A stretch of DNA of 64,000 nucleotides from Ceratodon purpureus (taxonomy: Eukaryota > Streptophyta > Bryopsida > Pseudoditrichales > Ditrichaceae): the NCBI GenBank assembly GCA_014871385.1, contig CM026424.1, forward strand, positions 496,001-560,000, read 5' to 3'. The first letter of the stretch is position 1. Each line of letters opens with the position of its first letter. This document shows positions 1 through 12,800 of the stretch, in pieces. The notes under the pieces are model-generated. The model was not told the origin of the DNA. It searched no databases and saw nothing but the letters and a program-made list of their open reading frames with translations. A program made the position numbers and the translations under genes.

Positions 1-329
1 AGCTCTGAATGGCCACTGTATAAATCTGTGTACCAATATTCCCAATCTTCATGCCCATAAATTCTTGTCAAATTTGACATGCATGTAATGAACCAAGTTA
101 TTTGTAGATGTCTAAAACAACACACACTTTGTTCCACTTCATGTAGGCAGCTACATATATTTATAAAAGGTCATGGGTTTTTATAAGGAAGGAATATTTA
201 AATTATAAATAGAAGATTATGAACATTGATTGAAGTTGAAAATTTATTTTGATGAAAATTTATATCTTCCAATCAAGAATTTGAGAATTGACATTATGAA
301 AAATTAACTCTTGAACATTATTTTTATTT
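1..329. other. AT-rich flank, no gene seen
   Basis: This AT-rich stretch precedes the 3' end of the LINE relic. I see no convincing open frame or RNA gene. The last 40 bases are A/T runs that could be the A-rich tail of the minus-strand LINE. Confidence 0.5.
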
Positions 330-2575
330 ATTTTTGAAAACAATGAAACGGAATTTCATTGCAAAGACACAGTACACGCCCGAATAGCGACAAGTGGCCT
401 GAACAAAAGGCAAAGACAGACACAAAGACCGACTTAACAGGGGACAAGGAAAGGGCAAACGCAGGGCACAGAGGAGGCCGTGAGGCCGCCCCCGGCCCCG
501 TCGGAGGCCGGGCCTCCTCGGCCAAGCCAGAAAGGCGCTCACGGGGCTGGAAGGCAAAGCCCTCAATGGGCCCCTTCAGGAGCCATTGAGGGGCCCCATC
601 CACCATCCGCGCAAAAAAAGAGAACCTACATCTTCGCTCAACGAACCTCACAATGTTTGCACTACGATTAGCCACAACATCCAGGGATTTACTGAGAATG
701 CTAGCCCACTCGACTCTCCCATAATCTATCATACCGTTCCAAACATGCTGCAGGAGCCTCCCCGGTGGCCACGCTTGGTTGTTAAAAACCATATCATTAC
801 GCTCGATCCACAGTCCCCACATGACCACTGATCTAACCTCCATCCAAATTCGCTTGATGCTATCAAACTTCCACGGGATTCGGTTGGAAAAAATTCCCTG
901 CTTCCAAGTCATGAGTCGCCAAGGTCCTGAAGCTTCTCTGCCAATCAGGAGGGTGTTCATCATATGAATCGCCCATTGCCATGTGCGTTGGGCAGAGATG
1001 CACTCCCAAAAGCGGTGTAGTACAGACTCTTCCGACTACCTGGGGCAGATATGGCACCTAATATCCACCGTTCCATCAATTCTCCCCCTCCAATGGTTTA
1101 CAATGACAGTTCTATGCCAAATGAGCCAAAATAATCCGGCTTCTTTGCGTGTGCGCTCCCGGAGCCATACTGTCTTCCATTCCAGGCGAAAGGAGCCAGG
1201 TAAAACACCCCCCCCATTTCTGAGTAACAGGGTTCTGCACCTGGTGGCGGTTCTTAAGAAGCTTACGTCCAATCGCCGGGGTGTACCCCATCAGATAAGT
1301 GGCTTGTGGCACGAGATAATCATCCGGCCATTGGAATTTCTGAGGGTCCCATGCAAGCTCATCGATGCGCCCGTAAAAGTGAAACTTTCGGGTCCGTTTG
1401 GGACCTCGTCTGACTTCGACGACCCTGACTCTATGAAACTCCCCAGGAGGGTGAGCCTCGCCTCCAGGCGGGAGCTGATCACTGCATTCCTGTAGGGTGC
1501 AGGACTCGAGGAGTACCGAGTAGCATGGTGCATCAGATGGCGGTTGTCAGGGGAAGGCATGCGGGCCTATTCTGATCCTCTTACGCTCTGGTACCTGAAC
1601 CACCCATAAGGGCACTGTAGATGGGATCGGAGTAAATTAACCCACCCATTCTTTCTCCGTGGCATCCGGGGTGGCGGGGTGGAGCAGCCGTCCCCAGGTA
1701 CTCGACAGGGCTTGCATGGCTGCCTCCCATGCATCTGCTTCCGATGGGAGCAGTTCGAAGCGAGCATCGGCTTCAGCGTTGAAAAAAAGCCGGTCCCCAT
1801 TTCGGGCATCCTTGATCTGTCTCAACCCCCTCCGGTGGAGTTAAGTGGCCCTAGTCTTGGAGAAGCCCGGCCCGATCATGGGCTGGAAAGCAGACCACCA
1901 AAACGACTCAATGGCCACCTCCTAAGGGAGAGTGGGCCGCACTGGAAGAAGATCCGGTTGTAATTTCCTCCACGAGGCGCCAGCGCTGTTCCAGGCTTTA
2001 GACCCTTGTTGCGCTTGGAAGCGGTCCAAAGTGAAGTAGTCAAGGCTCGGAGCCCACCTTTTACCTGCAGAAGGCTGGAAATTGCTAAGTCGAAAACGAA
2101 GGAATTCATGGAGGTTTGAGGACCTAGGTTCACAGGCCTTGATAATCCATTTGGTCATCAAGGCGACCAGGTCATCATCCGAGTTAATTATGTTGATTCC
2201 GCCTTCGTCACGGGTCTGACAGCATTGGAGCCACGCAACCTTAGTGCGGGCTCTATGCATGGAGCCAGACCACAATAAATTCTGGATGGCAGAGGTTGCT
2301 TTCTTGACTCCTTTCTTCGTACGTCCTCCAAATAGAAGCGAAATATATGATTGATGAGAGTAAGACGCTGCTGACAATAACGCCTCGGCCGGTGGAGTTA
2401 ATCTTCGCAGTACACCAGTACTGAAGCTTTTTTGTAATCCGAGCGCCAAGAAATGTGTCCACTGATGAAGACAAGAGATCCATGCCGAAGGGTGTACCTA
2501 ACAATTTGCTTACACTCGCATCATCCACCCATGCGATGTTCAGATGGGCTGTCCACGGCGGTCTGATGGGCTCGA
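330..2575 (-). mobile_element. 5'-truncated, degenerate LINE (non-LTR retrotransposon) relic
   Basis: Read on the minus strand, this is the 3' half of a LINE polyprotein. From about 2530 down to 2250 comes the end of the reverse transcriptase, with blocks such as LGTPFGMDLLSS, KKLQYW and INSTGRGVIVSSVLLSS. From 2450 to 1920 follows the connecting region with IQNLLWSG, KVAWLQCC and DEGGINI, the typical 'leader of the RT zinc-binding domain' blocks. From about 1060 to 330 there is a zf-RVT-like end with CHICPR and a Trp-rich tail (WRLMTWKQGIF, WKFDSIKRIWMEV). The frame changes several times and stops are present, so it cannot make a protein. No endonuclease or gag region is present; the copy is cut off near 2575, as usual for LINE 5' truncation. 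The A/T-rich bases just below 340 fit a 3' tail. I did not find clear target-site duplications. Confidence 0.8.
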
Positions 2576-4380
2576 CTCTTGAACAGCAGAAATGATCAAT
2601 CTACTCACCAAGAATACAAGAATGTAATCCAAAATTAATTTAGTCTATTTTTATTTTATTTCTTTAATAAATTTTTATTCCTTTTAGAACAAACATGTTA
2701 TCGTGCTACAATAATCATTTCAATTTAAATTCTTTATCTTATGATTCTCATTATATTGCCATGGGGTGATAATAAAAAGGAACATATATAAGACAAGTAT
2801 TTTGTGACGCTCCATTTTCAAGCAAAACATTTTTTAAAATAATATATTTGGATATTTTTTCATATTATATGCGAAGGAAAAACAAAAAATGTAAAAAATG
2901 CAAATAAAAAAATATGAAAAAGTATATTGATGTCCAAGGGTAAAGAATGTGAGATAAAAGTATCGAACTATGTTTAAAAATACCTAGAAATGTTAAAGTA
3001 TAAAAAAAATAGCTTAGTTGGGCCTTTTTTGGTGTACTGCACATCATTGGCAACTACAGCGCAAATGCAAATTTATTTTAATAAATCAGAATAAAACAAT
3101 ACAATAACAAATAATTATACATCCATTCTATCAGATACTTTTTTCCACTACCAAAGTACTTGTATGTTCAAAATATTTTTTTTGAATTATAATTATGGAA
3201 TTCTTTATTTTATATATTTTTTATAATCATTTTTTGTAATTAGGAAAAACCAGAAGTTCATATTAAAATGTACATTATATAATAACATACATCCAAATTT
3301 ATAAGTTTCTATGACGTGCCAAAACATTTTTGTACTGGCTGATAATTTTAGACTTGATGTTTATATTTTTAAAATATATGAAAATTTAGATGATATTTTA
3401 ATTTTTTTAAATTTCAAGATTCAAAAAATGATATAATGCAATTATAGCATAAAATTTGTGAAGAAATATAAAAGCATGTAATAAGTGCATCGTGGTAAAG
3501 AAATCGAAAATGATTGAAGAATTTTAAATGACATACTAATAATTCTTTGATGAACAAAAAGGCTATGTGTTTTGAAAAGCCACAAAATTAAATTTTTATA
3601 TAAGATGTTTTGTAGAATTGCCTCGTAATTGACGAACTAACTAATGGATAAACATTTCTTTCATAGCATAGATGTTTGAAGATGATTTTTATAAGTGGTG
3701 ACTTTAAATACTTAGATTATCTACATAGGAATTGAAATTTACAAGTTTTTGTAAGAAATACATCATTGGCATAAGTCAATTTGAGTTGTTCATATCTGAA
3801 ACAATTTATCTCATTTACAAGCCAAATTCATAAAATTGAATAAAAATTATCAGTATACTATAGATAAAAAATCTTAATTGTATTTTTTGATTCTCTAGTA
3901 TATATAAAGAAAATTATGTGGCATTTCATGAATAATTGTTTTTTAATGGATGCATGTTTCTAAACTGCAATAAATTAAGGTAGCGTATGATTTTTTTTGA
4001 ATATTATCTATATAAATGAAATTATTTTCATACAGAGTGAATTAATTCAAAAAAGTCTATTTTGAGAAATTGGTTTTTGGAATTGATTCCATCTTCTGTA
4101 TTTATTATTTTATTACAGTGAGGTTAAATAAATTTTCAATTGCTTTTGCATTTTATCATTCTTTAGCAGACTATCCAGTTCCATGGATAATTTATGTTGT
4201 AAAAAATCTAATGTTTTCTTCATCAGAAATGAAAATTTAATTAAAATAATTTAGAACTGAATTTGGTGGAATGGTTGCTAATTTGAATCCAAACTTTAGA
4301 GAAGTCTCTTGTAAACCCTTAAAATTTGGCATTGGAATATTGATATCATTGAGAAGGAACTCGTAATTGGGAAGGCAGTG
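2576..4380. other. AT-rich intergenic DNA, no gene seen
   Basis: Strongly AT-rich sequence with long A and T runs and only short, unconvincing open frames. I see no coding, RNA or transposon signature that I could defend. Confidence 0.55.
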
Positions 4381-4821
4381 ACATGAATGATGCAGAATGG
4401 TGGAGTAGAAATGGTGGAAATGGGTTCCATGACGGATGTAAGTTATCTGTGGGGAACCAAGTTAGATCGCGGTAGTAAGCCAGCCGGCGACGAGAGAGAG
4501 AGAGACTCGGAGAGCGGGACGAGAGAGGGACAGATCCATCCCAACCCAGTCGTCACTCACTCACTCACTGCCACAGGCCGAACGCACGATGTACCGGGGC
4601 GGGGGGGGGGGCCCCGCCACTGGCGCTAACCCCGCCGGCCAGGGACGGGAGGGGGATCATCGAGCGCGGGGCGGGGCCCGCCGCCCGAGATGGATGAATG
4701 TGTGGTATGTGGATGAATACAGGCAGAGTCCGTTTGTGCCAGGCGTGCCTGACTCCTAAGTCGGTTGGCGGAGGAAGGCCCCAGAGAACGAGATGGATGA
4801 ATGATGACTGAGTGCGGTGGG

Positions 4822-4848
4822 TCCCTCCCTCCCTCCCTCCCTCCCTCC
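4822..4848. repeat. (TCCC)n microsatellite
   Basis: About six to seven tandem TCCC units upstream of the HPR2-like gene. Confidence 0.9.
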
Positions 4849-4962
4849 GTCCCTGCCTGTCAGGGCGAGAGAGAGAATGCAGAGAGGGTGGGTGTGGAGA
4901 GGAAGGAGGCGTACAGTAGAGTTTGTGTGGAGGAAGGAGAGGAACCTGTGTCCGTGTGTGTC

Positions 4963-5002
4963 AGAGAGGGAGAGAGAGGGAGAGAGAGAGAGAGAGAGAG
5001 AG
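4963..5002. repeat. (GA)n microsatellite
   Basis: A GA-rich tract with two GGG interruptions, ending in a pure (AG)n run at 4981-5002. A short GCGA tract follows at about 5040-5070. GA tracts are common in plant leaders and core promoters. Confidence 0.9.
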
Positions 5003-5253
5003 CACCTCACCTGTGTCCGTGTGAGTGAGTCTGTGTTTGAGCGAGCGAGCGAGCGAGAGAGAGAGAGCGAGCGCCGGAGGATGTTTGCACGCGGTCAATG
5101 TTGAGCGCAAGCTGCAGCGCGGCGGAGCGGAGGACGTAAGGCGGACCACAGGACGTGAGTGTCATGCGCCTTTGCCATTTCTGCCGTTTCTTTCTGTAGT
5201 TTGGAAATGCGGAGGCTGGTGCGACTGAGTTCTGTGCGAGTGTGTGTTTTGCG

Positions 5254-5254
5254 G

Positions 5255-5296
<42 letters not shown>
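5254..5296. repeat. (GTT)14 microsatellite
   Basis: Fourteen pure GTT units within the probable leader of the HPR2-like gene. On the minus strand it reads as poly-Gln or poly-Asn in spurious open frames. Confidence 0.95.
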
Positions 5297-5297
<1 letters not shown>

Positions 5298-6905
5298 GTT
5301 TGAGGTCTTGAATGCGGAATTCGTTTCCCGAGGGGATGAGGGAAGGAGAGGGGTTTGAATCTGGAGGACAAAAGCGTGCTGGTGTTGACGGTGTTAGGCG
5401 TGCTGGTGCGGTGCGGTTTTGGTGTGCAGGGTTGTGGGGGTGACGTTGTAGGCTCTTGGTGCTGCCGTGGTGTGAGAGTGCGGGAGCTTCTGTGTGCGGT
5501 GTCGTAGTAGGGCGGTGTGGTTGATAGCAATGAGGTCTACATGCTAATCTGTGCGCCGGGGGAGGTGCGTGTGTGGTTTGGTGACGGAGTGGCATCAACG
5601 GGGGCTTATTTTTTCCCTTTAGTTGTTTATTTTGTTTTGTTTTTCTTTTAAAAGTTGATCGTTAGGAGTGGGAGGGAGCTGCCTTTTTGGCTTGGCGGAG
5701 TTGAAGATAGGCGCCTGAAATGTTCGGTTTAGCCAGGGTCGCAACTGATAGTACTGGTGTGTGCGTTCTTTTGTAAACGTGATGAGAGAAATTTAGGCGA
5801 TTGGTACTGCGAGAGATCTGAACGTGAGCGGGGGAAACGGGTTTCTTGATGCTTACGGTGTCTTGTCCTTTCGTTGGAGGAGCGGGGTAAGAACGTCGAA
5901 CGGGCGCAGTTGGTGTAGGACGTCGTAGTCGTGGTTTTATGAGGATTATGTTTTGATACAATATTCTGTCCTCTGGAGCTGTCGGGTGTCTCCTCCTTCG
6001 ACAGTGGTTTAGTAGTTTTAGTTGCACAGGCATGTTTCTCGAGCCTCTGCAGTCTGGTAGAAGTCGCATTGAAGAGCGGAGACAGATTTTGGTGTTACTA
6101 AGGGTGTAGTTTAGTGTGGTGGAGGCTTTTCGAACTGCATGAATAATTATTAGAAGCTGCAAGGGGCCTTGTATGGTTGTGTATGTGAATGGGTTAGTAC
6201 CACTCGAGATTCTGCTGCAGATTTGAGCTCTTTGCAGCGTTCGAGCACTTTTCCGTTTGTAATCATTGAAGGAAGGTGCTCTTAGGATACAGAAATGTGC
6301 TGAATATATTTTAATCCAGTGTCCGGAGAACGTCATTAGTCGAACTGATAACATTGAATCGAAGGAAAACCTGTTCCTCTAGCATTCCGGGGTTCCATAG
6401 TGGAAGAATTGCTGATTTTCCTTGTTCTGCACATGTTGAAAGCTATTATGGACTGTTCCTTCACCTAGCCTGACTACTCAACTTTGGAATTTGTTTCTTT
6501 GTTATGTGCAGCTTAAAAGGAAGCACCGTGCTAGTGCATAAGCATAAGATTCTGGACATTGTTATCCTTCGCACATGAGCAGTAGCCAGGCATTGTTTTT
6601 GGACCTTAGCCAACACTCCCCACACACTCTTTCGTATTTGGTAGGATTTGAACATATTTTTCATTAGATATCATCATCGGGAACGAGAAGGATATTGTTA
6701 TTCTGGGTTTAGTGCTCCTCTTGACAAGATTACGAACTAATCTTGATTACTCGATCGTTTAGTCTTGATTTAAGTCTTATTACAGAAGAGCTCTTTTCCT
6801 TCTTTTTTTCCACATTCTTTTACTTCACGGTTCATTTCTTCTCGCAAAATTCTCCCCCGTCTACCGCCAAGGCCGTCCCCGTTGACGAGGCGGTCGGCGA
6901 ACAAC

Positions 6906-9876
6906 ATGGCCGTCAAAGGTGCCACCCCGAATGGGAAACCTCATGTACTGATGATGACAATGCTGATGCCCTACTTGCGCGACTCCTTGGAATCGAAGTT
7001 TAATGTGCTACCTCTCTGGGAACATAATAGCAACAAGGATGAGTACTTGACGAGTGTTGCTGATTCCGTCCGTGCTGTCGTTACCTCGACGGGTTCGGTT
7101 GTCGATAAGAAACTCCTCGAAAAGCTACCAAAGGTTGAGATCGTCTCCAGTTTCAGCGTCGGATTGGACAAGGTGAGGGCTACATCTCAGTAAATTTTCT
7201 GCACTATTTGTGACCCTGTGAAGTAGATTTAGCGGCACTCTTATTGTCATTAATCTCATTACGTTGGTTCGCGTATGTAGATTTAGTCCTTTTCCTCGCA
7301 TCTTATATACCTTATCTTGGTTTTAGATCGTTAGGTTTTAATACACCGACTGAGAAGAGTCCAAAGCGAACCTCTCTAGATCCTGTGGGCCTTGTGTATG
7401 CAATGTAATGGATACTTGCTTCGAAGTTCTTGGGTAATGTCTAAATATGACCATTAAGAGTTTTCTGAGCACCGTGTTAAACAGATTGTGTACAACGCAC
7501 GCAAAATATGCACTCTTTCCCACGATTAGGTTATGCACTGTTTCTTGGCGGGTCCTAAGATTCCGTGCTCTGTGATTGTGGATCCAGAAGGTTATGCTTT
7601 AGGTTTGTTGATCTCAGTTTTCCGTTGAGGTTATGATTTTCTTTATTTTTTTATTCAAAGTCGAGGGAATGTAATTCTGGACTAATATAATGGAAGGCCG
7701 GACATAGAAACTCTTCATTTTAGAATGGTCCGTCGTTTGCATCTCGATTATTGAGGAATTTGAAGAACTTCCTGTTGTACACCATTGATTATATAAGTTG
7801 TAGCAGTTCAGAGCAGCGTTGCCATTTGATCAAGAACCTCCCATTTGGTTAAAATTAAACCGTTGTAGCTTAGTTGTCGATCGATTATCTCTGGATCTGT
7901 ATCTCTCCTCGAAGCCAGACAGTTCCGCTTTTTTGGCTGCTGTAGTCCTTCAGGAGGTTTTTTCCGAATCAAATCACCTTTGAATTAGAAGACTTTTAGG
8001 ACATCTGTTGTCGTTGTATTTGTTCACGTCTGTTGGACCGGAAGGATACTCAGACTGCCTTCACCATGTTTACTCAGTAGTCAGGTTGAACTAATGCGGC
8101 TGTTGCAGGTAGTCAATATTTTTGGAATTATTTCACGTCGAAAGTAGAACGAAGTCTGACTCTGCTATTATCATTTTCATCGAGAGATGTCTGATCCATT
8201 GTTCGTATAATTGCAGGTTGATATAGAGTATTGCAAAGAAAGAGGAATTGTTGCGACAAACACTCCGGATGTACTCACAGACGATTGTGCAGACCTTGCC
8301 ATTGCTTTGTTGCTGGCGACGATGCGACAGATTTGTTCCGCTGATCGATATGTGCGTAAAGGATGCTGGCCGAAACAGGGTGATTATCCCCTCTCCTACA
8401 AGGTGAAGATGACTTCCACTGAAATCGTTCACTTGTGAATTAAGTTTTTCTAAATCCTGCACTACTTGCAAATTATTGCAGTAGTATTGCGATAGAAAAG
8501 TTTTTAGAAGTCTTTAAAGCGGGCACTGTAGTACCTTAAGTGACACTGCTTATTAATTCTCACTATTTTTTCATCCAGTATAATATAAGTGCCTAGTTGC
8601 TGGGCCTGCGTTCCTGTGTGCTTTAGTGCACTATCAGTTCAAGGTCGTTCTAAATTTTGCGATGAACAGGATGCAGCAGAGATTGGTTTACGATGTGGCA
8701 CTGGTTACTAAGATACGAATTCAGTCTAGCAGTTAAGCAAATAAAACAGTACTTAACGAATTCACTAATATTATAAAGAGTATAAGTACAAAGTTGCTCT
8801 AATGTGGCTAAATTCGTCCCTGCAGATGAGTGGGAAAGACCTTGGTATTGTTGGATTGGGCCGCATTGGAAAAGCCGTTGCTGTGAGAGCAGAGGCATTC
8901 GGTTGCAAGATCAAATACTATGCAAGAGCAGAGAAGGACGATGTTCCATATGAATATTACAGTAGTGTTTTGGAGCTCGCCAAAAACTCAAATATGCTCG
9001 TTGTTTGTTGCGCTTACACAAAAGCTACAACCAAAATCATCGATCGAAGAGTGTTGGATGCTCTGGGGCCAGAGGTTGGTCTACATCTTGTTCCATCCTC
9101 CCCTAATATGTCATAGGTCCTGCTTTTTTCTTTACTGTATTATTTACTCAATTGATGTTTCATGGGAATCGCACCGTGGCATCAGCGGTCCATCTTTATT
9201 GCTGTTCCAATTTTTATTTCATTACAGTTTCTGCTAAAAATGGGGTACACTGCGTGGTCTCTTACATCCTAGTTATTGAGAGGCCCGGGTTCACATTTTA
9301 CTATTTACTAATTAATTAATTAATTAATTAATTAATAGTGTTTTCGTACTTCTGGGCAATCTTATGTTAGGGTCACCCTAATTTTCCTAGATTAAAAACT
9401 TACCTGGAGATCACTCTTTCCTTTTTTTCCTGCTGAATTCTATCGATCACTGGAATATTAAGGTGAATAACATCTAGAGTCGTACGGTTGCCTTTCTAAA
9501 CAAGAACTTATTCGAAGCTTATCGTATATGAACATCAAAGCAGGTGCGGTCAAGTTATTGAAGCAAAACGTCATTAATTTGTTGTTTATGCCCTTTGTTT
9601 GAATAGGGTTTTCTTGTAAATATTTCTCGAGGAGGCGTGGTTGATGAGACGGAGCTGGTGAAGGCATTACTAGAATGTAGGCTGGGCGGAGCAGGTTTGG
9701 ATGTATACGAAAACGAGCCTCATGTTCCTCAGGAACTCTGGAACATGGACAATGTTGTTCTGCTCCCACATGTGGCTAGCGGAACCTGGGACACACGGCG
9801 CGCTATGGCTGATCTTGTCTCCGGAAATTTGGAAGCATATTTTGGTGGCAAGCCTTTACTCAGCCCCGTCACATAA
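6906..9876 (+). CDS. HPR2-like hydroxypyruvate/glyoxylate reductase (D-2-hydroxyacid dehydrogenase)
   Basis: Four exons join in frame: 6906-7172, 8217-8402, 8826-9074 and 9607-9876, giving 323 residues, close to plant HPR2/HPR3 (about 310-320). The ATG at 6906 is the first in frame (MAVKGATP). The Rossmann fingerprint GLGRIG sits at residues 161-166. The family's active-site residues are present: Arg242 in NISRGG, Glu271 in DVYENEP and His289 in LLPHVASGT. Enzymes of this family reduce hydroxypyruvate or glyoxylate with NAD(P)H. HPR2 does so in the cytosol as a bypass to peroxisomal HPR1. The protein ends SPVT, so there is no peroxisomal PTS1 signal, and no transit peptide is obvious, which fits the cytosol. 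All introns are phase 0 with GT/AG borders; the first is over 1 kb. The substrate preference is inferred from family, not proven. No other gene is close enough to suggest joint control. Confidence 0.93.
9309..9336. repeat. (TAAT)n microsatellite in HPR2-like intron 3
   Basis: About seven tandem TAAT units inside the third intron. Confidence 0.9.
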
Positions 9877-12800
9877 ACCAGCTTCATTCTGCCCTTGCCG
9901 TAGGGTTTTACTACTGGCCAAGACAGTTTTGTGAAAGTGTCATATTGTCACATATTTGATAAAGTATCTTTTCACCGTTTGGGAGTGGACTTTGGATCCC
10001 CACAGTGATGACGAAAACCTGGGCGTTGATGTTAAGGCGCATGGATATGGTAGCAGGTTCAGCTGGACCCTTACGTGGCGACATCTGGGTGTACCTAATG
10101 CTATAGAACATTAGTTAGAGGGGCCGTAGAATTACAGTAGTCCAGATGAAGGCTTCTAATCTAGATTTGGTGCAATATTCTTTTGGTCCGGAGGAGTTAA
10201 TGCTTCGAGTAGTCGCAGCCTGGAATGATGGTAATTCCTAATGCCTATCTCCAGCCTTTCAGCTCACGTTACAGAGTGGGGTGGTGGCTCACTGGAAACG
10301 GATTTGCACTACTGTCCCTTCCTTTCATTCTCATTCTCCGCTCTTCACTCTGTTTAGGAAGGTGGTGTCTTAGTTGCACTAGGTGAGAGCCGATTCTTGC
10401 TCTTTCCGACGCCATATATTGTTTAGGCCAGGGAATTTATCCCTGTGCTCAGTACGCAGACTTAAATATGTCGACGGAGTTGAGCACTGGCATGACGATA
10501 CGCTTTTTGTACACAAGTAGGTAAGGGGAGGTTAGTCTTGTCAGGCAGTGAAGAGTATGTAAATAGCAGTCGCTGTGGTTTAGAGCATAAAGGCCACGAC
10601 AAAGAGAAGAGGCAGTACTGTCGGCATTGTTTCCATTCTTGAGGACCAAGGCAGTGGAGAAATTTTTCATGAAACAGTTGTACATGTCTGGATTGGACAT
10701 TGATGTGTATCTCTAATTTTATTGATCACCTTCTGCTATGCTCTCTAGCCTTGATTAACTGTAGGATCCCGCTCAAACAGGTCCTTGCATCTCAACATGA
10801 CACCTCCCAATGATCACACAACTGGATTGTAAATGTGAGCGTGATGTACTGTACTGTACAGTCAGCGACAGAATCATGCGAAATTTCGTACACAATAACC
10901 TTCTTGCGCTCACACTTATGGAGACGGTGCCCTTGTCCTTTATCCCCTAAAGGGCCCTGAGGCTGGAATATGGCCTCGGCTGGGATTGTAACATGAATTG
11001 AGGCACCTTGCAATGCATATTACTTGAAACAACCAAAAACAAAAGATGGGCCCAAAGATGAGGAAAATTGTGAAACCTTCAAAAACAAAATTGGAATCAC
11101 TATGTATATTCTATGGAGTCTTTTGTGCTCATTTATACGTATTTGCAGCATATACAGGCCGTGGTAGAGTTGCTCTAAATTACTCCAAAATTTTGGGAAA
11201 AATATATACCATTTATAGTACTGACATTGTCTTCCCAAAAAAAAATTCAACATCACAACATCATTTTCTAGTCTTCAATGCATAAATACATGTATAAACC
11301 ACTGCAGCAACTACGTATGCATATCCTTTTAGGGGTTAAGACAAGTTGCCAGAGAATTAAAGACTAGCTCATGGCATGACGAAGTTGGATTGGCCTCCAA
11401 AGTCATTCGATCTAAATTCCATTGAAAATGAGTGAAAAATACTTCAAGATTTGCTTCGTTACAACATGCCCAAAATATACAAGGTTTTATACAAATCATT
11501 AGAAGTATATGATAAATTTTTATTTGGGCAAATGAAACGGCTCTATTCAAATGTGCCTCATAGCATTGAAACAACGATTTTGGCTAGCGATGGAAGTAAT
11601 AGGTGGTCGGTAGTATATAAGAAAAAATAAATAAAAATAAAAGTTTCTTGAATATTTTTGAGCTTTATATATTTGTATTTTTATGATATTAAAAGGCACT
11701 CAACTAGTATTCCAATACAATTTGAAATTCCAAAACCCATTCATTTTTAGCAAATTCTTATAATCCAAAAGTTTGTCAATTTTTTCAACACACTTCCTTC
11801 TTACTAGAGTTTGTAAGCATACCATATTTAAATGTAGAGTGGGGTATTGAAAGCAAAGTAATCCTACTTTCCAAACCCCACAAAAATATTTTGCACAATC
11901 ACCAAGATGGTTTCAAGATGGTTTGTCAATTTTGAAAAAATCTATATACTACAATTTAATCATGAAGCAGTTCTAGATTTTAACGGAAATTAGAAAATCC
12001 AGTAAATTATAATATTGCGTCACAAAAACACATAAGTTTTATAGGTGCAGCAAAAAAAGACATCACAGAGAATACTATGTGGAATTTTTGTAGACGTTGT
12101 GGTCATTGTGGTGCTTGAGATTTGTGTTATATGTAGCTCAAGGCTTGCCACATGATAGGGGCTAGGGCTTGAGGCCAATTGCATGGCATATAAGTTGTCT
12201 TATAAAACTTGGACTTTTGCCTAAGACTTGGATTCTAGACAATGATTCAAATTAAAGTCTCTGCTTTAGATTAAAAGTAGAACTTGGAGCCTAGGAAAGA
12301 CCTTTAAGTGAGATGCTAGATGTGGAGAAAGGAGATAAAGTTAAAACAAAATAAGCAAAAAATAAATAAATTAATGAATTATGGAAATTGTAATGACATA
12401 TCAAACTTTAAAAATTTCTAAGAAGCAACAATGTTGAAGCACAGTGACTAATGGAAAAACAAGAATAAAGATCAAATATCATATTCCAACTCTACAATAT
12501 TAGAAATAGTGATATCAATAATATTAATGTGGTGAGCTTAAATAAAGCAATGAATTGACGAAGGCTTAGCAATTGGAGTTTGACTTGAATTGACTGATGG
12601 TAACATTAAATCTACTTTGTCTTCATTTGTTGATTATTTTAGGTAATGTGAATTATGACTATTGCACTATCAATATCGGAGTAACAGCCATTGCTAATTT
12701 GTATACTCTGTTGCCACTAATTCCATAGAATGGATATAAATTGCTACAGAAGTGACAGTGTCATCTTATGCATGCATTGAGCAATCATGATGGAATGGAA

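Larger units (their letters stand above)
4381..6905 (+). promoter_or_regulatory. Repeat-rich upstream and leader region of the HPR2-like gene
   Basis: Base composition changes sharply at about 4.4 kb from AT-rich to GC-rich, marking the start of a gene island. The stretch holds CCCT, GA, GCGA and GTT tandem tracts, typical of plant 5' leaders. A consensus-like 5' splice site (GGAC|GTGAGT) lies near 5154 and may begin a leader intron that ends shortly before the start codon at 6906; the acceptor is not clear. Long minus-strand open frames in 5095-5600 and 5660-6350 come from the repeats and lack any family signature. Confidence 0.45.

Noticed and set aside
5095..5598. 167- and 122-codon minus-strand frames with poly-Asn or poly-Gln.
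   Set aside because: They are translations of the GTT microsatellite and flanking repeats, antisense to the HPR leader, without any domain.
5662..6354. 230-codon minus-strand open frame.
   Set aside because: Composition is that of random moderate-GC DNA, there is no family resemblance, and it is antisense to the probable HPR leader intron.
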